Shown here: positions 42,696 through 54,378 of the stretch, one piece after another
Position numbering within the stretch: position 1 is the stretch's first letter
Layout of the letters: each line of letters begins with the position of its first letter
Assembly: GCA_017694755.1 (NCBI GenBank)
Contig: JADIMO010000097.1
Location: forward strand, 1 to 64,000
DNA length: 64,000 bases
Source of the DNA: Candidatus Cryptobacteroides merdavium
Lineage (GTDB): Bacteria; Bacteroidota; Bacteroidia; Bacteroidales; UBA932
Direction: 5' to 3'
Position numbers and translations under genes: made by a program
The notes under the pieces: generated by a model
Databases searched by the model: none
What the model was told of the DNA's origin: nothing
What the model saw: the letters and a program-made list of their open reading frames with translations, nothing else

Positions 42696-44471
42696 TGACA
42701 ATGGAAAGAAGAATATATTCGGCTGCACTGGGCTTTGCCATGCTGGCTTCCTCCTGTTTCCCAGTCCTGCTTGCAGGCCAGTCCATCGATCCTACTGTGG
42801 AGGTGACGAGAGATTATGAAGCCAAGCTGATGGAGGCGCACAAGCCTCTGTTCAAGATGCCTGTGGCGGACAGTCTCCAGCATTTTGACCTGGAGTTCGA
42901 CTATTCCGTATATGATTCCCCTTACAAGGGGGCATACGATTTCAATCCGTATCTGCTGAACACCAGGCCTGCCCCATCTCCGTATTCAGGCAAGTCATTC
43001 TGGCTGAAGGCAGGGGCGGGATATGCCCTGCAGCCGGTGCTGGACCTAGTCTGGACTCCGGGACTGAAGGGACGTTTCAGGATGAGCGTCTATGGTTCCC
43101 ACAGGTCATACATAGGCAGGTACAGAGGTATCAGGGATGTCTTTGACGGTTCGCAGGTGCGACTGGAGGATCCGTACAGGACAGGCTATGGCAGCCGTTC
43201 CGGAGAGGACGGAAGCACTGCATGGTCAGGATATGATATGTTGACATCCGCCGGTGTGAACGGCAGCGTGGTATGGAACGGCGGAGAGTTTTCATTTGAT
43301 GCCGGATATTACGGCGTGGCGGCAAAGGATACTGTGCTGACAAGGGGTTATGACGCCTTCGATGTGAAGATGAGGGTGCGTTCTGATGATGCCGCCGGCA
43401 GGCGTTTCTTCTATGATGCCGGTATCAGGTACCGTTTCGGGGAGGACAAGGCAGACATTGCCGGGACGGCAGGAGGCCGGGGATATCTTGCGGAGCATCT
43501 TTTCGGCCTGAGGGCATCCTTGGGACCGGTGTTTTCTGCATCCTCAAGGGCCCTTGTGGATGTGGACTTCAATTTTGCAGACTACCCTGTTTTGTATGGT
43601 GCCTATGCCGGAGATTTTTCCTTAACTCCAAGATATGCCTTCAGCAAGAACAGGTGGGACCTTGATCTTGGGCTGAAATTCGCTGTCACCATGAATGGCG
43701 GGGGAGCGGTGCCGCTTTATGACATAGCCGGCGGACAGTATGTCTATCCTGATGTGAGGATAGGCTTCGAAGCCGTACTTGGACATATGGACATATATAT
43801 GGATTTGAGCGGAGGAAACAGCATCACTTCATGGTCTGACTTCATGGCCCGGAACAGATTTTTCAATCAATATGCGTATAGCTCTGATTTTCTTGGTAAT
43901 ACGGAGGAACGTATCAGGGCGGAAATCGGGATTGCCGGTAACATTGCATCAAGGCTCGGCTATGATCTGAGGGCCGGATATGTCAACTATGCCAATGCTT
44001 TTCTTGACGGAGTGGCTTCTGACCCTGCCTTCGGGCTTGTCTATTCTCCGGATTATGCGGAGTACCAGATGTTCCATGCTTCCCTTGACTTGAACTGGAA
44101 GTCAAAGGCATTTTCTGCCGACGGTTCCTTCACATGGTGTCATACCAATATTCAGGACAGGATCGGAGGCCTGTTTGCTCCTCCGGCGCTTTCAGGATAT
44201 GTCAACTTCATTTATAACTGGAACAGCCGTATATATGCAGGGATTGACTGCCGCTTTGCTTCTGCCCGAAAGGGGGGGATGACTGTCAGCAGCTATGTCG
44301 GGAATTCTTCCGTGCCTGCCGTGATACCTGGATATGCCGACCTGGGTGTATCTCTTGAATATAAGTTCAGCAGGAGCTTTTCCCTGTGGCTTCACGGGGG
44401 CAACCTTCTTGACATGGCGGTCATGCGGACCCCTCTCTATGCTGAGTCAGGAGTCAATTTTACCGCAGGAA

Positions 44472-44488
<17 letters not shown>
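42695..44488 (+). CDS. Outer-membrane beta-barrel protein (TonB-receptor-like barrel without plug)
   Basis: After an N-terminal signal sequence (AALGFAMLASSCFPVLLAG) come about 570 residues of alternating aromatic/hydrophobic strands typical of an outer-membrane barrel (FDLEFDYSVYDSPYKGAY, KAGAGYALQPVLDL, ASLDLNWKSKAFSADGSF). The end, VNFTAGICLNL, has a hydrophobic terminal strand. No TonB box or plug domain is visible. It is translationally coupled to the TPR gene; ATG 42701 is an alternative start. The function is unknown: it may be a porin or an assembly factor working with the TPR partner. Confidence 0.82.
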
Positions 44489-46513
<2,025 letters not shown>

Positions 46514-46516
46514 AAA

Positions 46517-46641
46517 CTGAAATCTCAATTGGCCGGCAACTTCTTCGTCATACTCAATTTTGAAATCCTCATTACCATAAGGTAACTCCGGTTCCAAAAT
46601 TTTCGTATTGCTCGAATTTCCTCGGTTAATTGGAATTTCAG
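46517..46641. repeat. Large imperfect palindrome after gyrB
   Basis: A 125-nt region reads nearly the same on both strands around a centre at about 46579. Outer arms are CTGAAATCTCAATT (46517-46530) and AATTGGAATTTCAG (46628-46641). Inner arms ATTACC/GGTAAC surround an ATAA loop, and AATTTTG/CAAAATT pair between them. About two thirds of the arm positions match. It is AT-rich and lacks a T run, so it is not a simple terminator. With the spt promoter it fills the 277-nt gap before spt. Confidence 0.6.
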
Positions 46642-46719
46642 GACTGCAGAAAAAGTATTGATTTTATTAATTATCCGGAAAATGACCATTAAAATGAATA
46701 ATGATTGTTCAAATAGGGG

Positions 46720-46727
46720 TATTTTTG
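46720..46727 (+). promoter_or_regulatory. Candidate -7 element of the spt operon
   Basis: TATTTTTG lies 63 nt before the spt ATG. The nearest TTG (46705-46707) is 12 nt upstream; no TTTG was found at the standard spacing. Confidence 0.45.
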
Positions 46728-46790
46728 CGGATAGTTATATTAAAAATCATTTTTGATTTTGATTTGAATTTGTACTAAAATTTAATAAAT

Positions 46791-48053
46791 ATGGATATTT
46801 TTGACAGAATAGCGAAGGATTCGGGAGGTCCTCTCGGACAGTACAGGCAGCGTGCATTCGGTTACTATATGTATCCGAAGCTTGAGGGTGAGCTCGGCCC
46901 GCACATGAGGTTCAACGGCAAGGATGTACTCTGCTGGAGCCTGAACAATTACCTCGGACTTGCGAACCATCCGGAGGTAAGGAAGACAGATGCGGAGGCA
47001 GCCGCAAGATGGGGCCTTGCCTATCCTATGGGAAGCCGCATGATGTCCGGGCATACATCCCTGCACGAGAAGTTTGAGAGAGAGCTGGCTGACTTCGAGA
47101 AGAAGGAAGATGCCTTCCTGTTCAATTTCGGATACCAGGGAATAGTCTCCACGATCGATGCGCTGATGGACCGTCATGACATCATAGTATACGATTCCGA
47201 GGCACATGCCTGCCTTATTGACGGTGCACGCCTGCACATGGGCAAGAGGATGACCTACCGTCACAATGACATCGAAAGCTGCGAGGCCACCCTCAAAAGG
47301 GCTACCAAGCTCTGCGAGGAGACAGGCGGCGGCATCCTTCTCATCACGGAAGGAGTCTACGGAATGACCGGTGCACTCGGCATCCTCGACCAGATAGTTG
47401 CCCTGAAGAAGAAATACAATTTCCGTATCCTCATCGATGACGCACACGGCTTCGGAGTGATGGGCCCTCATGGACGCGGCACATCGGAGCATTTCGGAGT
47501 GATGGACGAGGTGGACCTCTACATCGGTGCATACGCCAAGTCAATGGCTTCCATCGGAGGCTTCGTGGCAGGTCCCAAGGTAATCATCGACTATCTCCGC
47601 TACAATCTCCGTTCTCAGATTTATGCCAAGTCTCTCCCTATGGCCTTCGTGGAAGGAGGTCTCAAGAGGCTGGAAATCATCAGGAGCGCAGAAGGAGACG
47701 AACTCCGCAAGAAGCTCTTCACAGTGACCCGTGCCCTGCAGAACGGTTTCCGCAATATGGGTCTGGAGATCGGACCGGCAGAGGCCTGCGTGACTCCTGT
47801 GGCCATCAAGGGAGGAGTGGTGCATGCCACCAACATCGCCAGGGACCTGCGCGAGAACTACGGCATATTCTGCTCTATAGTGGTGTACCCTGTGATTCCT
47901 AAGGGAATGATCATTTTCCGCATCATCCCTACGGCTGCGCACTCCATGGAGGATGTCGACTACACGCTCAAGACATTTGCAGAAGTCATCGAGAAGCTGA
48001 AGAACGGCTATTATGACGGGGACGAGATTCCTGACATGGCCATTCATGACTGA
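46791..48053 (+). CDS. spt: Serine palmitoyltransferase (alpha-oxoamine synthase family)
   Basis: Spt condenses serine with palmitoyl-CoA to 3-ketodihydrosphingosine, the first step of sphingolipid synthesis in Bacteroidota. The 420-residue PLP enzyme has SLNNYLGLANHPEV near residue 50. The cofactor-stacking His139 is in DSEAHACLIDG, the PLP-ring Asp in ILIDDAHGFG, and the Schiff-base Lys250 in GAYAKSMASIGGF. Close relatives (KBL, BioF) share the fold. The N-terminal RAFGYYMYPKLEGELGP and the downstream SDR favour Spt. The gene leads an operon with the SDR 30 nt downstream. Confidence 0.9.
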   Translation: MDIFDRIAKDSGGPLGQYRQRAFGYYMYPKLEGELGPHMRFNGKDVLCWSLNNYLGLANHPEVRKTDAEAAARWGLAYPMGSRMMSGHTSLHEKFERELADFEKKEDAFLFNFGYQGIVSTIDALMDRHDIIVYDSEAHACLIDGARLHMGKRMTYRHNDIESCEATLKRATKLCEETGGGILLITEGVYGMTGALGILDQIVALKKKYNFRILIDDAHGFGVMGPHGRGTSEHFGVMDEVDLYIGAYAKSMASIGGFVAGPKVIIDYLRYNLRSQIYAKSLPMAFVEGGLKRLEIIRSAEGDELRKKLFTVTRALQNGFRNMGLEIGPAEACVTPVAIKGGVVHATNIARDLRENYGIFCSIVVYPVIPKGMIIFRIIPTAAHSMEDVDYTLKTFAEVIEKLKNGYYDGDEIPDMAIHD

Positions 48054-48083
48054 TTCCTATCATGACGGATAAAATGTGACAAG

Positions 48084-48911
48084 ATGGACAACAGTTACTT
48101 TAAGGACAAAGTAATCATCATAACGGGAGCCAGCTCGGGAATCGGGTTGGCTTCTGCCAAATTATTTGCATCCCTCGGGGCAAGGCTTTCTCTGGCTGCA
48201 AGGTCGATTGACAGGCTCGAATCATTGGCAAGGGAAATCTCCCCGGATCCTGAGTCTATGGTGCTCTGCGTGAAGACGGATGTTTCGGTGGAAGAAGATT
48301 GCAGGAATCTCATCGAGAAGACCGTTGCGAAATTCGGGGGCATTGATATCCTTGTCAACAACGCGGGAATATCCATGCGTGCCCTTTTCCGCGACCTTGA
48401 CCTTTCGGTGATAAGGTCCCTTATGGATGTGAATTTCTGGGGAACGGTATATTGTACAAAATATGCCCTTCCGTATCTTCTTTATTCCAAGGGGTCGGTT
48501 GTGGGCGTGATTTCCATTGCCGGATATGCAGGGCTTCCTGGCAGGACTGGCTATTCGTCGTCAAAATATGCCATCAGGGGATTCCTTGACACCTTGCGTA
48601 TCGAGCATCTGTATGACGGGCTGCATGTGATGGTATTCGCTCCTGGTTTCACCGCTTCGAATGTACGCAACGCCGCCCTCACGGCAGACGGAAGCAGGCA
48701 GGGCGAGACGCCGAGGGACGAAGGCAAGATGATGACTGCAGAACGCTGTGCGGAATATCTTGCTAAGGGACTCCGCAAACGCAAGTCCGAGATGATATTG
48801 ACTCCAGTGGGGAAAGCCACCGTGCTTCTCCATAATATATTCCCGCGTCTGACGGACAGGCTGGAATTCAGCTATATGGCCAAGGAACCGGGCAGTCCTT
48901 TCCACAAATGA
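48084..48911 (+). CDS. SDR oxidoreductase, candidate 3-ketodihydrosphingosine reductase
   Basis: The 275-residue classical short-chain dehydrogenase has cofactor motif TGASSGIG (residues 14-21), NNAG at 92-95, Ser144 in VISIAGYAG, and Tyr157/Lys161 in TGYSSSKYA. The position directly behind spt suggests it performs the second step of sphingolipid synthesis, reducing the 3-keto group with NADPH; this is inferred from context. The basic C-terminal part with VGKATVLLHNIFPRL could contact the membrane. Its stop overlaps the next start (ATGA). Confidence 0.82.
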   Translation: MDNSYFKDKVIIITGASSGIGLASAKLFASLGARLSLAARSIDRLESLAREISPDPESMVLCVKTDVSVEEDCRNLIEKTVAKFGGIDILVNNAGISMRALFRDLDLSVIRSLMDVNFWGTVYCTKYALPYLLYSKGSVVGVISIAGYAGLPGRTGYSSSKYAIRGFLDTLRIEHLYDGLHVMVFAPGFTASNVRNAALTADGSRQGETPRDEGKMMTAERCAEYLAKGLRKRKSEMILTPVGKATVLLHNIFPRLTDRLEFSYMAKEPGSPFHK

Positions 48912-50215
48912 GCATTAAGATGAGCATTCATGGCGGCCAGTCCGGGCCGGATGTATCCGGAGGACTTTCATTGTATGCGGGAGATGCCGCATGCGGGACA
49001 GTTTCGCGTTTCGTGGTCTCATTGACCATGCATGTCCGTTCCGGGATTCTGGAACGGGCGGTGAATGATGTGCTGCCTCTCTTTCCGCATCTTTATTCCT
49101 GTCCTGTCAGGACTGACGGTGGCTATGTACTCCGCAAGGATATGTCTCCTGTGCGGGTTTTCCGTCAGGAGGTTTCCCGCGGCGGGATGACAAATGTCTG
49201 CGGGGGAATGGACGGGAGGCTTTTCAGGGTATCCTGTGCCGGGAAGACCATATTCTTTGACATACATCTTGCCATGCTTGATGAAAGGGGGATGGCGGCG
49301 TTTGCGAAGTCGGTGGTGTTCAGGTATATACAGCTTGCCGGCTATCCAATATCCAATGACGGGAATGTGCGCACCCTCACCGACGGGGAGATACATGTTT
49401 CCGAGGAGGACCCGATGGAGCATATCGCCGACATACCGGCATCAAGACCGGCCTGGTATATGGATGCGAAAGCTTTCCTGCTCCAACATGACATTCCGGC
49501 GGGGCCGGACCATATCACGCAGATCCGTGTGCCATTGGCGAAGCTCAGGTCATATGCAAAGGACTACAGCGGTCTGCCGGTGACATTCATAGCCCCTCTT
49601 GTGTCTCATGCCGTCTATGAGAGATACAGGCAGGACATGGAGTCTGGGGAATATGTAGTGGCATCCATTTCGGTCAATCTCAGGCAGTATTTCCCTACCC
49701 TGTCGTTCAGGCCGTTCAGCACGGCTGTTACCCTTGCCTACAACAGAAGGCTCGGGGAATATCCGTTCAACACCATACTGATGTCACAGAAGAAGCTTCT
49801 GGAGGCGCAACTTAAGCCTGATGCCTTGGCCTACAATGCCGGACGCAGACTTGACGACATGGAGAGGCTTTCTTCGGCCTCCGGCCTTGAAGCGAAGGCT
49901 CACATGGCAGAAAAAATGGCTTCCATGGAGGCTGCACGCTCCACTTATATGATCCGGGGTGCGGGAAATGTCGGGATGCCGGAAAGCATGCTGAGGTATG
50001 TGACGGAGTTCTATCCGATATTTACTCCGGTACGGCATGATTTTGTCGTGTCGATGGTGGTGCTCAGGAATGAGGCGGTGCTTACTTTCTCAGAGAGGAA
50101 CGGTGCGGACGGAAGTTTCTCCCGCAGGGTGGCGGAACTCATGAACGAGAATGAGATATGTGCATACGTGTCGGATGAGTTCGACATGATGCCGATAATT
50201 TATAAATTACCATAA
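48908..50215 (+). CDS. Condensation/alcohol-acetyltransferase-like protein with displaced catalytic His
   Basis: The 435-residue protein follows the fold of the CoA-dependent acyltransferase (condensation, PapA, alcohol acetyltransferase) superfamily. In that family a HxxxDG motif is catalytic. Here the matching segment is FFDIHLAMLDERGMAAF: Asp125 is in place, but the His position is Leu121, with His120 one residue early. The second-half scaffold is kept (SVNLRQYFPTLSFRPF, then EYPFNTILM), as in alcohol-acetyltransferase relatives. It is coupled to the SDR by a 4-nt overlap, so a lipid-linked acyl transfer role is a fair hypothesis; it may also be catalytically inactive. Confidence 0.7.
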   Translation: MSIKMSIHGGQSGPDVSGGLSLYAGDAACGTVSRFVVSLTMHVRSGILERAVNDVLPLFPHLYSCPVRTDGGYVLRKDMSPVRVFRQEVSRGGMTNVCGGMDGRLFRVSCAGKTIFFDIHLAMLDERGMAAFAKSVVFRYIQLAGYPISNDGNVRTLTDGEIHVSEEDPMEHIADIPASRPAWYMDAKAFLLQHDIPAGPDHITQIRVPLAKLRSYAKDYSGLPVTFIAPLVSHAVYERYRQDMESGEYVVASISVNLRQYFPTLSFRPFSTAVTLAYNRRLGEYPFNTILMSQKKLLEAQLKPDALAYNAGRRLDDMERLSSASGLEAKAHMAEKMASMEAARSTYMIRGAGNVGMPESMLRYVTEFYPIFTPVRHDFVVSMVVLRNEAVLTFSERNGADGSFSRRVAELMNENEICAYVSDEFDMMPIIYKLP

Positions 50216-50227
50216 ATACTTGTTGTC

Positions 50228-52285
50228 ATGGAAAAAGGAAAAATGCAGCGCGGGCCCAAGGTCTATGTCCCGCTTGTGTTCCTCTTCGTCTTCCTTGTCC
50301 TTCTCATGCCGAAGAGCGGGAAGTTCAATTACGACTATAAGAAAGGGGCGCCATGGATGTACGAGACATTGGTGGCGGAATTTGACTTTCCTGTACTGAA
50401 GACGCCTGAGCAGCTCCAGAAGGAGAGAGAGGCAGCCGCATCTTCCGTCATTCCGTATTACAAGTATTCTGAAAACATTGCCAATGAGCGGGCTGATGCC
50501 GTGGCTCAGGCCGATCTCGGACGGTTCAATCATCTGAAGCCTGAGATAGTCAATGTAATGGACGTGATATACGGCAAGGGTGTGATCGCAGAGCGTCCTG
50601 ACTTTCCTGACGGCAGGCCTGAAGACGAGCAGGTGATCTATGTACAGAGGAACAGGCGTGCAGCCGCAGTGCCTCCGGACGAGATCTATACCATAGCCGA
50701 TGCCAGGGCAAAGCTTCTTGATGCCTTGAGGAATGTGCAGGGAGGATGCAATGCGGACTCCCTGTGCATGGCAGCCGGAATATATGATCTGATAGTCCCG
50801 AACCTGATATTCGACCAGCAGACCACGGACCTTGTGCATGAGGAGTCCGTCAACTACATTTCGCCGACATCAGGGGTGGTGGCTTCCGGACAGCTGATAG
50901 TGTCGAAAGGGGAGACCGTAACATCGGAAATCGAGCAGCTTCTTGATTCCTACAAGGCCGAATATGAGGCGAGCATAGGCTATAACGGTCCGCGTTTCTT
51001 CCTGTGGGCAGGGAATGTGCTTCTTGCACTGGTGATTGTGGTGCTTGTGTTCTTTGCCGTCTATTATTCGGATATCAGCATCTTCGGTGAGTTCAACAAG
51101 TATGTCTACATCCTTGTCATCATTTCGCTCGCGGCGGTCACCACTTTTGCCGTGGCCAAGGCTGATCCGAAACTGCTGTACATGGTGCCATACAGCCTGT
51201 TCGCCCTGTTCCTTACCGCTTTCTTCAAGAACAAGGTGGTATATCCGGTATATGTCATATCGCTTCTTCCGCTTCTCATATTCTCCCACAACGGCATCGA
51301 ACTTTTCGTGATGTTCCTTGTGGCCGGGGTGGTGGCGATATTCTCGTTTGCCTATTTCAACAAGGGATGGCAGCAGTTCATCATGGCATTTTTCGTGTTC
51401 CTTGCCATGACAGTGACTTATTTTGCATTCAAGCTTGTGGATGGTGAGATCAGGGGATTCAGGGATTATGAGACATTGCTCTTCCTTTTCCTCGGGGCCA
51501 TGCTGTCAGTGGCAGGCTATCCTTTCATATATCTGTTTGAAAGGATTTTCATGCTGGTATCCAACTCACGGCTCATCGAACTGTGTGACACCAACAACAA
51601 ACTGCTCCGTGAGCTTGCGCACAAAGCCCCCGGCACATTCCAGCACTGTCTTCAGGTGATGAATTTGGCTGATGCGGCTGCCCGGTCGATAGATGCAAAC
51701 GTGTCTCTCGTAAGGGCGGGGGCACTGTACCACGACATAGGCAAGATGACCAATCCGCAGTGCTTCATAGAGAACGAAAGCCCGGGAGTAAAATATCACG
51801 AAGGTCTGACTCCTGAAGAGAGTGCGCGGGATATCACCCGCCATGTGCCGGACGGACTTGTGCTTGCAGACAAGGCCGGCCTTCCCGGAATAGTGAAGGA
51901 CTTCATCGTGACGCATCACGGCACCACATGCACGGCCTATTTCTACAACCAGTATCTCAATGCCGGAGGGGACCCTGCCAAGGCGGACGTATTCTATTAT
52001 AAAGGAAGAAAGCCGAGCACAAAGGAGCAGATCATACTGATGCTCTGTGATACGCTTGAAGCCGCGTCCCGTACACTGAAGGATTATTCGGCACAGAGCA
52101 TTTCAGACCTTGTGGAACGGCTGGTAAAGTCGAAGATGGCGGACGGCCAGTTCGAGGATGCAGACATATCCCTTAAAGAGTTGAACACGGTGAAATCCGT
52201 GCTTAAGGAATATCTGCAGCAGGTATATCATGCAAGAGTGGTGTATCCCAAGAGAAAACATCTTCCGGGACCTCACAGGCCATGA
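50228..52285 (+). CDS. PgpH-like 7TM-HD phosphodiesterase (cyclic-di-AMP type)
   Basis: The 685-residue membrane protein begins with one membrane segment (about 12-27). An extracytoplasmic 7TMR-HDED domain follows (about 40-250, with QKEREAAASSVIPYYKY), then seven membrane segments (about 255-445) and a cytosolic HD domain. HD residues are in APGTFQHCLQV, GALYHDIGKM (near residue 501), VTHHGTT and CDTLEAASRTL. Family members degrade cyclic di-AMP and so tune turgor and potassium homeostasis. It starts 12 nt after the acyltransferase-like gene, so it may share the spt transcript. Confidence 0.9.
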   Translation: MEKGKMQRGPKVYVPLVFLFVFLVLLMPKSGKFNYDYKKGAPWMYETLVAEFDFPVLKTPEQLQKEREAAASSVIPYYKYSENIANERADAVAQADLGRFNHLKPEIVNVMDVIYGKGVIAERPDFPDGRPEDEQVIYVQRNRRAAAVPPDEIYTIADARAKLLDALRNVQGGCNADSLCMAAGIYDLIVPNLIFDQQTTDLVHEESVNYISPTSGVVASGQLIVSKGETVTSEIEQLLDSYKAEYEASIGYNGPRFFLWAGNVLLALVIVVLVFFAVYYSDISIFGEFNKYVYILVIISLAAVTTFAVAKADPKLLYMVPYSLFALFLTAFFKNKVVYPVYVISLLPLLIFSHNGIELFVMFLVAGVVAIFSFAYFNKGWQQFIMAFFVFLAMTVTYFAFKLVDGEIRGFRDYETLLFLFLGAMLSVAGYPFIYLFERIFMLVSNSRLIELCDTNNKLLRELAHKAPGTFQHCLQVMNLADAAARSIDANVSLVRAGALYHDIGKMTNPQCFIENESPGVKYHEGLTPEESARDITRHVPDGLVLADKAGLPGIVKDFIVTHHGTTCTAYFYNQYLNAGGDPAKADVFYYKGRKPSTKEQIILMLCDTLEAASRTLKDYSAQSISDLVERLVKSKMADGQFEDADISLKELNTVKSVLKEYLQQVYHARVVYPKRKHLPGPHRP

Positions 52286-52288
52286 TTT

Positions 52289-52319
52289 TGATTTTTGTTC
52301 CATAATGTGTAAATTTGCA
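52289..52319 (+). promoter_or_regulatory. tig promoter
   Basis: TTTG (52289-52292), 19-nt spacer, -7 TAAATTTG (52312-52319). It gives a leader of about 60 nt. Confidence 0.6.
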
Positions 52320-52383
52320 GGCTTTTTGTCCGGTCCAGACCGGGCATATGCGTATTGATTTTTGAAAACAATATTTTATAGAC

Positions 52384-53700
52384 ATGAACATAACTCAGAA
52401 CAGGATCGATGAGCTCAATCTTGAGTTGACTCTCGAAATCACAAAGGATGATTATTCAGACCGCAGGAAAAAGAGGCTCAACGCCCAGAAGAGGACTGCG
52501 GAGATCAAGGGCTTCAGAAAGGGCATGGTGCCTATGGGCCTGATAGAGAGAATTTACGGCCAATCAGCCCTTGTAGATTCGGTCAATGACGTGATTTCAG
52601 AGTCATTGAACAATTTCATAAAGGAAAACAATCTCAAGGTGATCGGCGAGCCGCTCCCGGCAGAGGACCAGCCGAAGACTGATTGGGAGAACGGCAATGA
52701 CTTCACATTCAAGTTTGATGTTGCCACTGCCCCTGAGGTGAACCTTGAGCTTTCAAAGGACGACGAGGTGCCTTATTATGAGATAGAGGTGACTGACCAG
52801 GCCAAGAAAGAGATGAAGGACAATCTTCTCAAGCAGTACGGCTCACTCGAGGACGGTGAGGCTGCCGGAGAGGAGGATTTCATCATCGCCGATTTTGAAC
52901 AGGGTGAGACAAAGGTAGAGGGTACCTATGTGGCTCTCAGAAGCGTTTCTGACGCTGTAAGGCCTACATTCATCGGTCTTAAGAAAGATGCTGTCCTTGA
53001 TGTGAACGTCAACGAGGCCTTCACTGACGAGACTGACAGGGCTGCAATGCTCAAGGTAAAGAAGGAGGAGCTTGCAGGTCTTGATCCTATGTTCAAGATG
53101 ACTGTCCGCAATGTGAAGACTTTCGTGCCTGCACCGCTTACGCAGGAGACATTCGACAAGATTTTCGGAGAGGGGGCAGTGAAGGATGAGGCAGGATTTG
53201 ACGCCAAGATAGAGGAGAGACTCAAGGCCGAGTATGTCCAGGAGAGCGAGTTCCGCTTCTCGAAGGATCTGAAGGACTATCTTGTGAACAAGGCCAATAT
53301 CGCCCTTCCGGAGAAGTTCCTCAAGAGGTGGATTTATGTGGTGAATGAGGGCAAGTTCTCGATGGAGGATATCGAGAAGGAATTCGACCTCTTCCTTGCA
53401 GACTACCGCTGGCAGATGGTCAGGGGCAACCTCATGGAAAAATACGGGGTGAAGGTGGAGCAGGCGGACCTTCTTGCAAGTGCAAAGGCCTTTGCCGCAT
53501 ATCAGTTCGCAATGTACGGCATCAACAATGTGCCTGAGGAGCAGCTGGAGTCATACGCACAGACCATCCTTTCACAGGAAAAGGAGAGCAGGCGTGTGCT
53601 TGAGCAGGTGGAAGACCAGAAGACGGTGGCTGCGGTGCGCAATGTGATAACATTGAAGAACACTGCCATTTCCGTCGAGAAATTCCGTGAATTGAAATAG
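52384..53700 (+). CDS. tig: Trigger factor
   Basis: Trigger factor is the ribosome-bound chaperone for nascent chains. The N-terminal ribosome-docking motif is present as KGFRKGMVPMGLIERIYG (GFRxGxxP-type signature). A diverged FKBP-like middle domain (about 145-245) and a long helical C-terminal domain follow. The 438 residues match the family. The central domain lacks an obvious full set of PPIase residues, as is common in Bacteroidota. clpP starts 6 nt downstream, giving the conserved tig-clpP-clpX order. Confidence 0.93.
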   Translation: MNITQNRIDELNLELTLEITKDDYSDRRKKRLNAQKRTAEIKGFRKGMVPMGLIERIYGQSALVDSVNDVISESLNNFIKENNLKVIGEPLPAEDQPKTDWENGNDFTFKFDVATAPEVNLELSKDDEVPYYEIEVTDQAKKEMKDNLLKQYGSLEDGEAAGEEDFIIADFEQGETKVEGTYVALRSVSDAVRPTFIGLKKDAVLDVNVNEAFTDETDRAAMLKVKKEELAGLDPMFKMTVRNVKTFVPAPLTQETFDKIFGEGAVKDEAGFDAKIEERLKAEYVQESEFRFSKDLKDYLVNKANIALPEKFLKRWIYVVNEGKFSMEDIEKEFDLFLADYRWQMVRGNLMEKYGVKVEQADLLASAKAFAAYQFAMYGINNVPEEQLESYAQTILSQEKESRRVLEQVEDQKTVAAVRNVITLKNTAISVEKFRELK

Positions 53701-53706
53701 TTTCCC

Positions 53707-54378
53707 ATGCAGAATGAATTTGAAAAATATGCCAGGTCGGAGCATGGCGTGAGTTCCATGACCATGCACCGTTACCGTTCGGCATATGATGCATACATCA
53801 ATCCTACCATTATTGAGGAAAGGAAGCTGAACGTGGCCTCTATGGACGTGTTCAGCCGACTGATGATGGACAGGATCATCTTCCTCGGGGTGCCGATAGA
53901 TGATGATGTGGCCAACATAATCCAGGCGCAGCTCCTGTTCCTTGCCTCGTCGGACGAGGGCGGGGACATCACCGTTTACCTTAATACTCCGGGAGGGTCG
54001 GTGTCTGCGGGGCTTGCCATATATGACACGATGCAGATCGTGTCCCCTGATGTCGCCACTGTCTGCACAGGCATGGCCGCCTCTATGGGAGCCGTCCTGC
54101 TCTGTGCCGGTACACAGGGAAAGAGAGCTGCCCTTCCTCATTCGAGGGTGATGATACACCAGCCTCTCGGCGGGGCTCGTGGCCAGGCTTCGGACATAGA
54201 GATAGCTGCAAGGGAGATATTGAAGACGAAGAAAGAACTTTATACGATCATTTCGGAGCATACGGGCAAGCCGTATGAAAAGATTGTTGCCGATGGCGAC
54301 AGGGATTACTGGATGACTTCGGCCGAGGCCCTTGAATACGGGATGATCGATGAAATCCTTTCAAAGAGGAAAAAATAG
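53707..54378 (+). CDS. clpP: ATP-dependent Clp protease proteolytic subunit
   Basis: ClpP is the tetradecameric serine protease that degrades proteins delivered by ClpX. The catalytic Ser is in GMAASMGAVLLCAG (near residue 125) and His in PHSRVMIHQPLGG; the Asp follows in the C-terminal third. NTPGGSVSAGLAIYD is the oxyanion-loop region. It is 223 residues with an N-terminal extension of about 20 residues (MQNEFEKYARSEHGVSS), likely a propeptide. Its stop directly abuts the clpX ATG. Confidence 0.97.
   Translation: MQNEFEKYARSEHGVSSMTMHRYRSAYDAYINPTIIEERKLNVASMDVFSRLMMDRIIFLGVPIDDDVANIIQAQLLFLASSDEGGDITVYLNTPGGSVSAGLAIYDTMQIVSPDVATVCTGMAASMGAVLLCAGTQGKRAALPHSRVMIHQPLGGARGQASDIEIAAREILKTKKELYTIISEHTGKPYEKIVADGDRDYWMTSAEALEYGMIDEILSKRKK

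Noticed and set aside
46517..46641. Integron attC site
   Set aside because: It has the size and symmetry, but no convincing GTTRRRY/RYYYAAC core pair was found and no integrase or cassette array lies nearby.
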